DNA of 46,725 bases from a virus, in the IMG/VR virus record IMGVR_UViG_3300047094_000522, positions 1 to 46,725 of that record. One strand, 5' to 3'. The translations under genes and the position numbers were made by a program. This document shows, piece after piece, positions 6,902 through 13,967 of this stretch. Each line of letters opens with the position of its first letter. Positions within the stretch are counted from its first letter, which is position 1. The notes below the pieces were generated by a model. That model saw nothing but the letters and a program-made list of their open reading frames with translations. It searched no databases and had not been told where the DNA came from.

Positions 6902-7302
6902 CTGGTCGCCTCTTTCCACGACCCGTCGGGCTTCCTGTCGTACTCGACAAACGGAACGCCCAGGCGGCGCGCTAGCGATGCCATTGTCGGCCGGAACACA
7001 GCGACTTCGGCGTGATCGACGAATACGCCTTCCGCCACGAGGCCGGCGATGCACAGGGTCGCCACGCCGCGGCGGCGGTAGGCCGTCGCCACGAACGCCT
7101 CGATCGTCGGACGCTCCTGCCAAATCTCAGACCTCGCCCAGCCGATGACCTCGCCTTGATCCAGGCAGATGGCGATCGTGCCGGCCGGCTCGCCTTCAAG
7201 CAGGGCTCGCTGGAAGTCGCTCCCCGGCCGCGTCAGGTGATCGGCGATGAACCGCTTCTCGGAGCGGCGCAGACGGGAGGTCTTGAGGATGAAGAGTTCC
7301 AT
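6898..7302 (-). CDS. GNAT-family N-acetyltransferase
   Basis: 134 aa. The ATG at 7302 lies in a TAATG overlap. The GNAT fold is visible: GTIAICLDQGEVIGWAR is strand beta-2/3 and VATAYRRRGVATLCI (71-85) supplies the acetyl-CoA pyrophosphate-binding R-x-x-G-x-A loop, followed by HAEVAVFRPTMASLARRLG, the later helix. It transfers an acetyl group from CoA to an amine of unknown identity; phage GNATs may modify host proteins or virion parts. Confidence 0.75.
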   Translation of the reverse strand: MELFILKTSRLRRSEKRFIADHLTRPGSDFQRALLEGEPAGTIAICLDQGEVIGWARSEIWQERPTIEAFVATAYRRRGVATLCIAGLVAEGVFVDHAEVAVFRPTMASLARRLGVPFVEYDRKPDGSWKEATR

Positions 7303-7559
7303 TAACCAAGCCTCACATACAGCGGGCCGTTCTCGCCGACGAAAGCTCCGAGCGTGTTGAACTCGAGGAATTCGTCGGCCTCTTCGTGCGTCATCCCGTC
7401 GCGGTCGACGAGAGCCTGGACGCACTTGTCGTAGTCGTAGACGGCGACGACGGCGTGATGATGATTCGCCGTGTAGCCGATGAACGCCGACTCGAGGCCG
7501 TCGGCCAGGAGGGCTTCAGGGTTGATCTCGGTAAGCTCTTCAAGTCGTTCGGCGCTCAT
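7302..7559 (-). CDS. Hypothetical phage protein (HHH / acidic)
   Basis: 85 aa, ATG at 7559 overlapping the protease stop (ATGA). SAFIGYTANHHHAVVAVYDY and the following KCVQALVDRDGMTHEEADEF, ending FNTLGAFVGENGPLYVRL, are characteristic of a family often seen next to phage replication or accessory genes; function is unknown. The HHH run could bind metal but this is speculation. Confidence 0.65.
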   Translation of the reverse strand: MSAERLEELTEINPEALLADGLESAFIGYTANHHHAVVAVYDYDKCVQALVDRDGMTHEEADEFLEFNTLGAFVGENGPLYVRLG

Positions 7560-8287
7560 TCTCCGGTTACCTCCTTGATCCACTCCCGATACAAACTCAC
7601 CCGCGTGTGCGCCGTCTCCTCGCCCTGGCGGCTCTTCAGCGGCCCCCTCGGGGCCATCGTGAAGCTGTTGACCCCGGCCAGCTTGCCTCCGGCGAAAAGC
7701 GGGCCTCCTGAGTCCCCAGGCGAGATGCAGAACTCGAGCGTGCTCGTCCCACACTGAGCGTGGCAGACGATGACCGACCGCTCGAACCGCTCGATCGTCT
7801 GCGTCCCCGCCCGCAGCTTGCCGTCATAACCCTCGTGGCCCGCAGTCAGCTTTCCGTAGAGGCCGTAGCCGACGATGCTGACCGTCTGGCCGACCTTCTC
7901 GTCGCCGTCGCTGAGTGGTGGGTAGTAGGCAATGCCAGCGGGCTTGTCACAGTGCAGCAGGGCCAGATCGTGAAATCCGTTCTTGTCGTCGTCCCAGTCC
8001 GGGTGGATGACAACTCGGTCAACCAGACGGTTCGACAGCGTGATCCCGCTGACTCCGACTGCAACGTGCGCCGCCGTGATCGCCCAGTGCGGGGACAACA
8101 GAGTTGCCGTCGCCTCCGAGTATTTGCCGTCATCGTCGCGGCCGGAGAAGCGAACTGTGTAATCGCGGAATCGAGAACCGTACTCGATGTACCTCGCGTC
8201 CGGCACGGCGTCGTCGGTCGTGCCTGCCATCGCGGCGGGAACGCCCAGCAGGAAGGCGGCGAGGGCTTTGTCTTCGATGGGGGTCAT
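7556..8287 (-). CDS. Trypsin-like (S1) serine protease, probably exported
   Basis: 243 aa, chymotrypsin-fold. The catalytic triad is complete: H74 in ITAAHV, D107 in FHDLALLH and S193 in PGDSGGP. A Cys pair (C175/C179) and another pair near the active site (C113, C187) could form disulfides. Residues 8-21 (LAAFLLGVPAAMAG region) look like a hydrophobic signal ending A-M-A, although the n-region is acidic rather than basic, so export is likely but not certain. The chain is the normal length for a mature S1 enzyme plus signal. Phages rarely carry such enzymes; it could process host surface proteins, virion parts or rival phage receptors. It is coupled to the next gene by ATGA. Confidence 0.85.
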   Translation of the reverse strand: MTPIEDKALAAFLLGVPAAMAGTTDDAVPDARYIEYGSRFRDYTVRFSGRDDDGKYSEATATLLSPHWAITAAHVAVGVSGITLSNRLVDRVVIHPDWDDDKNGFHDLALLHCDKPAGIAYYPPLSDGDEKVGQTVSIVGYGLYGKLTAGHEGYDGKLRAGTQTIERFERSVIVCHAQCGTSTLEFCISPGDSGGPLFAGGKLAGVNSFTMAPRGPLKSRQGEETAHTRVSLYREWIKEVTGE

Positions 8288-8316
8288 TTGGTTATCTGCC
8301 TTGTTCCTTGGGGGGG

Positions 8317-8877
8317 CTACGAAATATCGAACAACCCCAACTGCTTATGCCGCGAATCTGGCACCGTGAACGACTCGCCGAACACGTCCCACCTATCGAT
8401 CCATTTGTTGAACTCATCGATTGGCACATGAAGCTTTATGCGAGTTCCACACGACATTAAAACTGAGTCTGCGGGGATGATCGCAGTTTCGCCCCGATGC
8501 TTGATGGCAAGAACATCCCAGTCGCCTCGCTCGTACCCTGAGTGTTCCCTTCCCGCCATTTTTGCCAGAACAAGCAAGCTTGGGCGAGACTCTGTTCCAT
8601 ACACATAATCCAACTTCTTGCACTGAACCGTCTTACCGTTGATCAGCAAGTCATACCTACAGCGGCGCGGCGGGTGACTAACAACCATCCCCAGCCCGCT
8701 CGCAATCTCCGACAATTCGTCCTCGAACAACTTTCCCTTTTTTGCTGCTTGGTGGTAGTCGTCGCTGCTGGATTGGCTTTCGGCAAAACGGCTGAAAGTC
8801 TCCCTGCACTTGTCGATCGCCTCCGACGCCGACAAAATCATCTCCGCAACCTGGGCGAGTGTTGTCTGCCTGTCCAT
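8317..8877 (-). CDS. PD-(D/E)xK-like nuclease
   Basis: 186 aa. Residues 48-88 resemble a restriction-endonuclease-like core: GKLFEDELSEIASGLGM supplies the acidic helix (E52/E54), RCRYDLLINGKTVQCKK gives D76 and Q85-C-K87 (D...QxK variant). The pattern is close to small phage or group I-intron endonucleases and Holliday-junction-type proteins. N-terminal 40 residues are helical. WDVLAIKHRGETAIIPAD follows as another beta-strand pair. It may act in DNA degradation, recombination or as a moron with defence function. The sequence looks slightly less GC-rich than its neighbours, which would fit recent acquisition. Confidence 0.6.
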   Translation of the reverse strand: MDRQTTLAQVAEMILSASEAIDKCRETFSRFAESQSSSDDYHQAAKKGKLFEDELSEIASGLGMVVSHPPRRCRYDLLINGKTVQCKKLDYVYGTESRPSLLVLAKMAGREHSGYERGDWDVLAIKHRGETAIIPADSVLMSCGTRIKLHVPIDEFNKWIDRWDVFGESFTVPDSRHKQLGLFDIS

Positions 8878-8919
8878 CTCTCTTCTCGCACAGTCAGTTC
8901 AACACCCTCGCCACCACGC

Positions 8920-9138
8920 TCATCGCCCCTGCTCCTTCTCGAGCCAATCGGCTGCCTTCACCAGCCACGCCGCGACCTTCCGCAGCGCGTCTGGATTCTC
9001 CGAATAGTCGGGATCGTCGTTCGTCGGCGGGACGCTGTCGAAGCGACAGTCGACATACGCCGCCGCCCCGTCCTCTGACGGCCTGCACACCATGCAGAAC
9101 AACTCGTCATCGATGTCGATCGGTGCAGGTGGCTTCAC
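8920..9138 (-). CDS. Small hypothetical protein
   Basis: 72 aa from a GTG at 9138 overlapping the previous stop (GTGA). It is acidic and helical at the C-terminus (DALRKVAAWLVKAADWLEKE) after a Cys/Met strand (ELFCMVCRP). No family recognised. The start was chosen to match the overlap pattern; an earlier in-frame start lies inside the upstream genes. Confidence 0.55.
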   Translation of the reverse strand: MKPPAPIDIDDELFCMVCRPSEDGAAAYVDCRFDSVPPTNDDPDYSENPDALRKVAAWLVKAADWLEKEQGR

Positions 9139-9260
9139 TTGTCCCTCGTCATGTACGGGATGAGGCTGATGTACGCGACCGCTCCAACGAACACGAGGAG
9201 CGTCGCGACGTTCAGCCAGACGCTGATCGACTGTTCGATTTCGTTCATGCCCAAGAGCAT
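9135..9260 (-). CDS. 41-residue single-pass membrane protein
   Basis: ATG at 9260 in a TGATG overlap, with the stop overlapping the next start (GTGA). It encodes MLLGMNEIEQSISVWLNVAT then LLVFVGAVAYISLIPYMTRDK: one transmembrane helix with a basic/charged C-terminal end. Another ATG at 9248 is possible. It lies immediately downstream of a TatA homologue and a coiled-coil protein, so may belong with them in the membrane. Confidence 0.6.
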   Translation of the reverse strand: MLLGMNEIEQSISVWLNVATLLVFVGAVAYISLIPYMTRDK

Positions 9261-9502
9261 CACTCACCGTTGAGAAATTGGAACCACGTTCGGGCCGGTT
9301 TCTTGAGCTGCTCGACATCGAACAGCACCGCTGCCCACGACTTCTCCAGAGCCTCGACGCGGGCAGTCAAGGCAGCGAGCCCCCTGCTGGTGACCACCAC
9401 CATGCGGTCGGTCGACTCGCCCTCCTCGCGTAGCTCGTGGACCGTCTTCGCGATACCGGCGAGAGACTGCTCGACGCTGAAAGCTGGCTTCTTCTTGCTC
9501 AC
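9260..9502 (-). CDS. Coiled-coil protein next to TatA homologue
   Basis: 80 aa from a GTG at 9502 that overlaps the TatA-like stop (GTGA). After a basic start (VSKKKPAFSVEQSLAGIAKT) the chain has leucine/valine heptads (VHELREEGESTDRM, LAALTARVEALEKSWAAVLF) and ends QLKKPARTWFQFLNGE. It may form an alpha-helical bundle. The neighbourhood suggests an accessory factor for the TatA-like protein, but no similarity to TatB or TatC is seen. Confidence 0.6.
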   Translation of the reverse strand: MSKKKPAFSVEQSLAGIAKTVHELREEGESTDRMVVVTSRGLAALTARVEALEKSWAAVLFDVEQLKKPARTWFQFLNGE

Positions 9503-9675
9503 GACTTCACTCCTTCTTCGATTTTCTTGCATTCGGCGTCGATCTCGAGAAAGCCCCTCTTGAACTCGACGATGCTCTGCCCCACGCTCCTGGCGACCTT
9601 CGGCAGACGCCCGCCGAACAGCATCACGCTGACCATGCCGATGATTGCGACCTCGATCGTTCCTAGCCCGAACAT
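9499..9675 (-). CDS. tatA: TatA-like Sec-independent translocase subunit
   Basis: 58 aa, ATG at 9675 with CAAGGAGAAG 6-8 bases upstream. The start MFGLGTIEVAIIGMVSVMLF is the TatA transmembrane helix, followed by GGRLPKVARSVGQSIVEFKR, the FG-hinge, Leu-Pro and amphipathic helix, and a polar charged tail (AECKKIEEGVKS). All canonical TatA features are present: short periplasmic N-terminus, F20-G21 hinge, LP (24-25). It is shorter than chromosomal TatA because the C-terminal tail is reduced. Its start overlaps by 13 bases a gene whose product has a Tat-like RR signal. It would form or modify the host Tat pore; TatC must come from the host. Confidence 0.85.
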   Translation of the reverse strand: MFGLGTIEVAIIGMVSVMLFGGRLPKVARSVGQSIVEFKRGFLEIDAECKKIEEGVKS

Positions 9676-9956
9676 GCCTCTTCTCCTTGATGAGGAAGTG
9701 AAAGAACACCAACGTCCAGATACTCAGGCAACAGGATTGCCTTGATGTCGGAGAAGCCCTGGGCGTCCAGCTTGCTCCGAATGTCGGTCTTGAGGGCTTC
9801 AATCGCATGCGGCGGTGCAGCATGCTTGAGCTTGAATACCAACAGAGTTCGCGTGCCCGGCGAGTTCTCGACGACCGTCGGCGGCGAGACGGGGACAGCG
9901 GCTAGTGCCGGGACTGTGAAAATGCTCTGAAGCAGCGTGCGGCGTGTTTCGTTCAT
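9663..9956 (-). CDS. Exported protein with Tat-like signal
   Basis: 97 aa, ATG at 9956 in an ATGA overlap. MNETRRTLLQSIFTVPALAA contains a twin-arginine motif (T-R-R-T-L-L-Q) followed by a hydrophobic region and A-x-A-like cleavage (LAA-V). The mature part (TLLVFKLKHAAPPHAIEALK, KLDAQGFSDIKAILLPE) is a mixed alpha/beta fold and resembles small phage proteins of unknown function. It is directly upstream of tatA, with 13 bases shared, suggesting the exported protein and the translocase subunit are expressed together. Confidence 0.65.
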   Translation of the reverse strand: MNETRRTLLQSIFTVPALAAVPVSPPTVVENSPGTRTLLVFKLKHAAPPHAIEALKTDIRSKLDAQGFSDIKAILLPEYLDVGVLSLPHQGEEACSG

Positions 9957-10297
9957 TTCTGAATGCCCTTCAGTAGCCTTGCGATCTCTTCCGCCGTCGG
10001 CGGCTTCGGCTTGGTCGCCTCAATTGCCTCGCTCACCGTCCATGCCGCCATGTTGCGAGCCAGCTTGCCGAACTCCTCGGGCGTCATCAGCCCTTCCTGG
10101 CATCGGTCGGCCATGCGGACGGCGAGGTCGTGCGTCAGGCTCCACAGGCGGGATTCCCAGTCGGTCGGCAGCCGGTGCATCTCGTAGCCAGACGGCAGAG
10201 TGTGTGTTCTCATCTCGCGATCCAGTTCCCTCAGAGAAATCCCTGCGTTCAGGAGAGCCTTACGAAACTTCGCCGTGTCGGCAGTGACGTTGATCAC
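9953..10297 (-). CDS. Hypothetical protein
   Basis: 114 aa, ATG at 10297 overlapping the csrA stop (ATGA). The middle of the chain (WESRLWSLTHDLAVRMADRC) is helical and amphipathic, and AAWTVSEAIEATKPKPPTAE leads to a final helix. It has no membrane segment and no recognised motif. It is translated together with csrA, so may be a first target or partner of the regulator, but this is inference. Confidence 0.55.
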   Translation of the reverse strand: MINVTADTAKFRKALLNAGISLRELDREMRTHTLPSGYEMHRLPTDWESRLWSLTHDLAVRMADRCQEGLMTPEEFGKLARNMAAWTVSEAIEATKPKPPTAEEIARLLKGIQK

Positions 10298-10476
10298 GAC
10301 GCCGTCTCCTTAGGCGGAGCCCGATAGATCAGCTCCTCACGCACGATCTTGACGTGCCTGGGGGCGTCGATGACCAGACGCACCGTCTTGCCGACCACGG
10401 ATTCCACCGTGATCTCGATATGCGGTCGATCCAGAATCAGCTTCTGACCGGGGCGACGTGTTAAGCAGAGTGCCAT
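10294..10476 (-). CDS. csrA: CsrA-family RNA-binding regulator
   Basis: 60 aa, the normal CsrA size. MALCLTRRPGQKLILDRPHI aligns with the CsrA start (M-x-x-L-T-R-x-x-G-x-x), then EITVESVVGKTVRLVIDAP matches the central strands (V-x-G-x-x-V-R-x-G-I-x-AP), and HVKIVREEL supplies the R-E-E of the RNA-binding edge. CsrA dimers bind GGA motifs in mRNA leaders to block or promote translation. The phage version may rewire host carbon-storage, motility or surface genes. Its leader shares 19 bases with another gene leader in the window, including GGA motifs over the Shine-Dalgarno, so autoregulation is plausible. Confidence 0.88.
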   Translation of the reverse strand: MALCLTRRPGQKLILDRPHIEITVESVVGKTVRLVIDAPRHVKIVREELIYRAPPKETAS

Positions 10477-10483
10477 ACGGGAA

Positions 10484-10503
10484 TCCTTTCCGTTGTGTGC
10501 GGG
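10484..10503 (-). promoter_or_regulatory. Shared leader element upstream of csrA
   Basis: Minus-strand CCGCACACAACGGAAAGGA, with AAGGA serving as Shine-Dalgarno 7 bases before the csrA ATG. The same 19 bases occur at 11763-11781. ACGGA and AGGA resemble the A(N)GGA core that CsrA binds. Confidence 0.55.
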
Positions 10504-10524
10504 GAGAATCTAAACTACGCCGAG

Positions 10525-10545
10525 AGTATCGTCCAGTAGCCTATA
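10525..10545 (-). promoter_or_regulatory. Recurrent intergenic motif upstream of csrA
   Basis: Minus strand reads TATAGGCTACTGGACGATAC, about 50-70 bases upstream of csrA. GGCTACTGG plus a following GATACT or TAAGAC-like hexamer recurs at several other operon starts. It may be a promoter (the hexamer as -10) or a regulator site. Confidence 0.4.
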
Positions 10546-11392
10546 CGCCGCACATGCCTTCGCACTCGTCGTTGAAATTCGAGAACAAAGACCTCTGACC
10601 AGACTTTTCTTCCTCGGATCGCAGGTCGACAACAGCCAGGGGCTGGTACGAGCGGTGAAGGAAGTTCAGGCCGCGAGACCCGTCGCCGCGGACGCCCTCG
10701 TCGATCTGCACGGCCCTGGCCCACGAGACTGGGTCTGTCTCTTTTAGTTCAAGCCATTCCTTGTTGGTCTTGTACGGGCAGAAGACGCACGCCGACCGTG
10801 GCACTTTGTGCGGAACCCTGTCCTTCAGGTAAGACACGCAGTCGCCTCGCGACATCTCAAGGTCAAATAGCGGGAACTCAACCAGCCACTGCTTCGGCCT
10901 CGCAGAGTACCGCTGCTTGACGCGGATTACTCTTTTCGGCTCGTCGAAAGACAGCCCCATTAGCTGAACGCAGACGGAGTCTTTCGGCAGCGGTCGCCCC
11001 GGCTCTACGCCGAATATCTGACGGCGGATCACCCTCTCGACGACATCTACCTTAAACTCCTTCGTGCATTGCCGCTGGCCGATGCCTTTTTTCTTGTCTC
11101 CGTCCATGACGTAGGCGGGAATTGAAGAGAAGTGCGAACCGTCTCGCCTCATATTGCCGCGGGCATCGCTGCCGGCAAGCAGGCAGTCACCAAGGCTTCC
11201 AGCCGACGCTTTCAAAATCGTGGGGCCGCCCAGTGATTCCATCCAAGCCAAGTGCTGATAAACATCAGCCGGCTCCTCCTGAGTATCTGCAAATATCGCC
11301 ACATCGAAGGGCTCGATCTCGCCGTCCATCGCCATCAGGTAGAGGGCTGTCGATTGAACTCCAGCGCCCAGGTTCAAGATTCGCTTTTTCAT
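10541..11392 (-). CDS. PAPS-reductase-like ATP-pyrophosphatase
   Basis: 283 aa from ATG 11392; a GTG at 11401 that overlaps the upstream stop is an equally possible start. The N-terminus RILNLGAGVQSTALYLMAMD has the PP-loop (GAGVQS in place of SGGxDS), FADTQEEPADVYQHL is the second strand, and QRQCTKEFKVDVV plus CVFCPYKTNKEW give the Cys pairs seen in phage PAPS-reductase/DndC-like proteins. Such proteins can act in sulfate assimilation, in phosphorothioation-like DNA modification or in tRNA thiolation. No sulfur-assimilation partner is present, so a nucleic-acid or tRNA role is more likely. Its 3' end closely precedes csrA. Confidence 0.78.
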   Translation of the reverse strand: MKKRILNLGAGVQSTALYLMAMDGEIEPFDVAIFADTQEEPADVYQHLAWMESLGGPTILKASAGSLGDCLLAGSDARGNMRRDGSHFSSIPAYVMDGDKKKGIGQRQCTKEFKVDVVERVIRRQIFGVEPGRPLPKDSVCVQLMGLSFDEPKRVIRVKQRYSARPKQWLVEFPLFDLEMSRGDCVSYLKDRVPHKVPRSACVFCPYKTNKEWLELKETDPVSWARAVQIDEGVRGDGSRGLNFLHRSYQPLAVVDLRSEEEKSGQRSLFSNFNDECEGMCGV

Positions 11393-11397
11393 AGGGC

Positions 11398-11751
11398 TCA
11401 CCCGCCTTCCCTAGTAGTGCTCCAGACCGTATCCACGCTGGCTACGATCATGTGCGAGTCTTGTCCGAGCTGTTCTCGAAGCTCGTCTGCAAGAGTCGCA
11501 GCGTGAGCCTTGATCGCGGCCAAGTCGGACGGGAACCTCGGGTAGTTGCGGAATCCCACAACAAAGCCGGCCTCCTCGCCGCCGCGGTAGATGAACGTCG
11601 TCGGCGTCACGGTCACGCACGTCGGGTTGTTCTTGCAGTACAACCGGACGACTTGCTTTGCGTGCTCAATGTCGCCTGCCATAAAAAGCGACACTTCCAC
11701 CGTTTCGCACGAGGCAGAGTGCTTCTGAAAGCGTGTAGATGCGCCATACAT
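11398..11751 (-). CDS. Hypothetical protein with CsrA-type leader
   Basis: 117 aa, ATG at 11751. The protein has a beta-rich middle (TCVTVTPTTFIYRGGEEAGF, VVGFRNYPRFP) and a helical C-terminus (DLAAIKAHAATLADELREQL), the pattern of a small ACT-like or alpha/beta domain, but no family is recognised. The leader carries the same 19-base element as csrA, which suggests shared control. It is coupled by overlap to the PAPS-reductase-like gene. Confidence 0.55.
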   Translation of the reverse strand: MYGASTRFQKHSASCETVEVSLFMAGDIEHAKQVVRLYCKNNPTCVTVTPTTFIYRGGEEAGFVVGFRNYPRFPSDLAAIKAHAATLADELREQLGQDSHMIVASVDTVWSTTREGG

Positions 11752-11762
11752 GACCGCGGACT

Positions 11763-11781
11763 CCTTTCCGTTGTGTGCGGC
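11763..11781 (-). promoter_or_regulatory. Second copy of shared 19-base leader
   Basis: Same CCGCACACAACGGAAAGGA as upstream of csrA; here AAGGAG is 9 bases before the ATG at 11751. Candidate CsrA-binding leader. Confidence 0.55.
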
Positions 11782-11792
11782 AGTAGCCTACC
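11781..11792 (-). promoter_or_regulatory. Recurrent intergenic motif (GGTAGGCTACTG)
   Basis: Minus strand GGTAGGCTACTG directly abuts the shared 19-base leader of the gene starting at 11751. Confidence 0.4.
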
Positions 11793-12267
11793 GGGTGCCA
11801 AGTGTCTTGTCCAGATGTCTTTTGCATTCCTCTTTCACCATCGACCGTGGGTGACTCTCAGCCGCCCACTTCAGGTAGTCCATGCCGCGCGGCTGCTTCT
11901 CGACCTCGGCGAGCGTCAGGCCAGCGAAGCGACCGTCTCGCAGGACGAACTCCTGCTCGCGCGGCTTTAGATGCCCCTTGATCGCCTTGACCCACTGGCC
12001 GGTGCCGCAGAACACGCACGCCAGATACCACTCGCCGTGATCCTCGTGCAGGATGTCGTGGCACTGCGTGCCGCAACGACCGTCGGCGCAGTCGTAGGTG
12101 TGGTCGATCATCCCGATGGGGAGGATCGCCCGCTGGGTCGTGAAATCCGCTTTATAGATTGCCGGTTCTGGGGCGACCTCCGTCGCGTTTGGCTGCGCGC
12201 GGGAGGGTCTCTTGCGAGAAGACGAACGTGTCGGCTCGTCGGGGGATACATCGAAAAGCATGTCCAT
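11788..12267 (-). CDS. Zinc-binding protein with ExoX-like C-terminal motif
   Basis: 159 aa, ATG at 12267 in a TGATG overlap with the SF1 helicase stop. A Cys/His cluster (DCADGRCGTQCHDI, then LACVFCGTGQW) probably binds zinc. The C-terminus RDGRFAGLTLAEVEKQPRG followed by MDYLKWAAESHP fits the 'F-G-x-T-x-x-EV-x-YLKW' pattern of the small ExoX-like C-terminal domain found in phage recombination proteins. The N-terminal 30 residues are low-complexity and basic. It is coupled to the helicase and may act with it. Confidence 0.7.
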   Translation of the reverse strand: MDMLFDVSPDEPTRSSSRKRPSRAQPNATEVAPEPAIYKADFTTQRAILPIGMIDHTYDCADGRCGTQCHDILHEDHGEWYLACVFCGTGQWVKAIKGHLKPREQEFVLRDGRFAGLTLAEVEKQPRGMDYLKWAAESHPRSMVKEECKRHLDKTLGTR

Positions 12268-13919
12268 CAGCGTGGCAACTCCATTGCGTAAGGTTCGTCC
12301 GACTCGCACACAATCAGCCGCTCTTTGGCTCGAGTAACGCCGACATACTCGATCCGGCACTCCTCGTCGTGGCAGCGTGGGTCCAGCTCTCGCTCCTGCT
12401 CGACCCGCGCGGCCGTCTCGGTCGCCAGGATTACGTCTTGGGCCTCCATCCCCTTGGCCCCGTGGATGGTCGACAGCCTCACGTTCGGCTTCGTTGCCAC
12501 AGCAGGCCCGTGACGTTTGGCAGAGTCGTACCACTTCTTCCCGCCGTCAAGCAGGCTAGCCCAGCCCCCAGACCGGATCATATCGACCAGGGACTCCGTA
12601 GCCCCGCCGACACTGACGATCTCGTCGGCCGGCAGGAAGTCGACATCGTCCCGCCGGCCGCTTGACCACGCAGTCTTCTCGCCACGACGCAGGAAAATGG
12701 CGTCGCCAGTAGCCTTTACGGGCGTCAGTTCGATTGCCGCCTTCCACTCGTGACCGCCGATGTCCTGGCCGTGCTGGAGCTTCCAGTAGGCGTTGAATGC
12801 GACGAGCGCCTTGGTGTCATCCTTCTCGTTGATGCCGGCATGCGGGATTCGGCGGGACTCGAGCACCTCGGAGAACTTCGCCAGCGAGAAGTTGCAGCGT
12901 GCTAGCACCAGTGTCGTGCGGCTGCCGTCGATCTGGCACAAGGCTCGCTCGACAGACGCTTCGCGAATCACGCACCCGTCGTGAGAGGCTGGGGCGATCT
13001 TCCTGTCGAAGTAACCCTTGTGCATCCGCTTCAGGCACCGTTCGCCAAGCTCCATGACGGCCTTCGGGCAACGCCACGACTGAGGCATCGTCCGCTCCTT
13101 GTTGACGCTCCACGACAGGAAGTTGTTGTAGTCCGCCCCGCCAAACCCAAAGACCGACTGGAAGGGGTCTGCTGCCAGATACGCCCACTTCACGCCTGGG
13201 GCGTAGGCCAGCCGCCGGCAGACGCGGTCTACCAGAGCCGAGGCGTCCTGGGCTTCGTCGAATATCCACGCCCGCACGCCCGCGGGCGTGTCCCCGGCGG
13301 GATCGACCTCCTCCGGCCCCTCAAGCTCGAACCGAACGCCGCAGTACCGCCCCAGGAGGTCGACGAAGTCCATTTTCCCGTCGATCCTCTTGGCTTCCTC
13401 GTACTTCCTGACGAAATGCCTCACCGTGGTGATAGGAGGCACCTCTAAGCCCGCGTGAGACTTTTCGGCATGAACGGACGCCAGGGGCACGATCCGGTTC
13501 CTAGCGATGTCCCAGAGCGTCAGAGAGGCAGCCGCCTCGGAGTCGCCGACGCACGCCGAATACCCGCTGTCGGCTACCTTCTTCCACGAGACAGAGACCC
13601 GCAGGCGGTCGGCGACCCACTTCGACGCCTTGTTGTCGCCGGCCAGCATCGCATCCGGCTTGACCTCTAGCATCTTGTGGCAGGTCGAATGCACCGTCCT
13701 GAACCAGCCATGCCTGTCCAGCAGGCTGTGGTGGCAGTCGAACGCCGCCGCAGCCCGGTTCACCATCTCCTCGCGTGCCGCGGTCGTGAAGCTCGCAAAC
13801 CCGATCGCTGCCGGCGAGTCGCCGATCTCGCCGAGTACGCTCTTCATGATCCCCAGCAGTTCCGTCGTCTTGCCAGTTCCTGCCCCGCCGATCAGCCGCG
13901 CGACCTGTGTTTCGCTCAT
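12267..13919 (-). CDS. SF1 (UvrD/RecD-like) DNA helicase
   Basis: 550 aa. RLIGGAGTGKTTELL (residues 8-22) is Walker A. WIFDEAQDASALV is the DExQD Walker B box, PQSWRCPKAVMELG matches UvrD motif IV/R-x-C, STIHGAKGMEAQDVILAT is motif V and EYVGVTRAKERLIV is motif VI. All SF1A landmarks are in order. It would unwind DNA in phage replication or repair, presumably with the primase-polymerase encoded just after it. An upstream motif of the recurrent type (GGCTACTGGATAAGACTTTA) and its own RBS AAAGGA suggest it starts a transcription unit. Confidence 0.9.
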   Translation of the reverse strand: MSETQVARLIGGAGTGKTTELLGIMKSVLGEIGDSPAAIGFASFTTAAREEMVNRAAAAFDCHHSLLDRHGWFRTVHSTCHKMLEVKPDAMLAGDNKASKWVADRLRVSVSWKKVADSGYSACVGDSEAAASLTLWDIARNRIVPLASVHAEKSHAGLEVPPITTVRHFVRKYEEAKRIDGKMDFVDLLGRYCGVRFELEGPEEVDPAGDTPAGVRAWIFDEAQDASALVDRVCRRLAYAPGVKWAYLAADPFQSVFGFGGADYNNFLSWSVNKERTMPQSWRCPKAVMELGERCLKRMHKGYFDRKIAPASHDGCVIREASVERALCQIDGSRTTLVLARCNFSLAKFSEVLESRRIPHAGINEKDDTKALVAFNAYWKLQHGQDIGGHEWKAAIELTPVKATGDAIFLRRGEKTAWSSGRRDDVDFLPADEIVSVGGATESLVDMIRSGGWASLLDGGKKWYDSAKRHGPAVATKPNVRLSTIHGAKGMEAQDVILATETAARVEQERELDPRCHDEECRIEYVGVTRAKERLIVCESDEPYAMELPR

Positions 13920-13967
13920 TGGACCGCTTTTCCTTTCTGGGTGTTTTGTGGGCCGGTTTTCGGTCCA

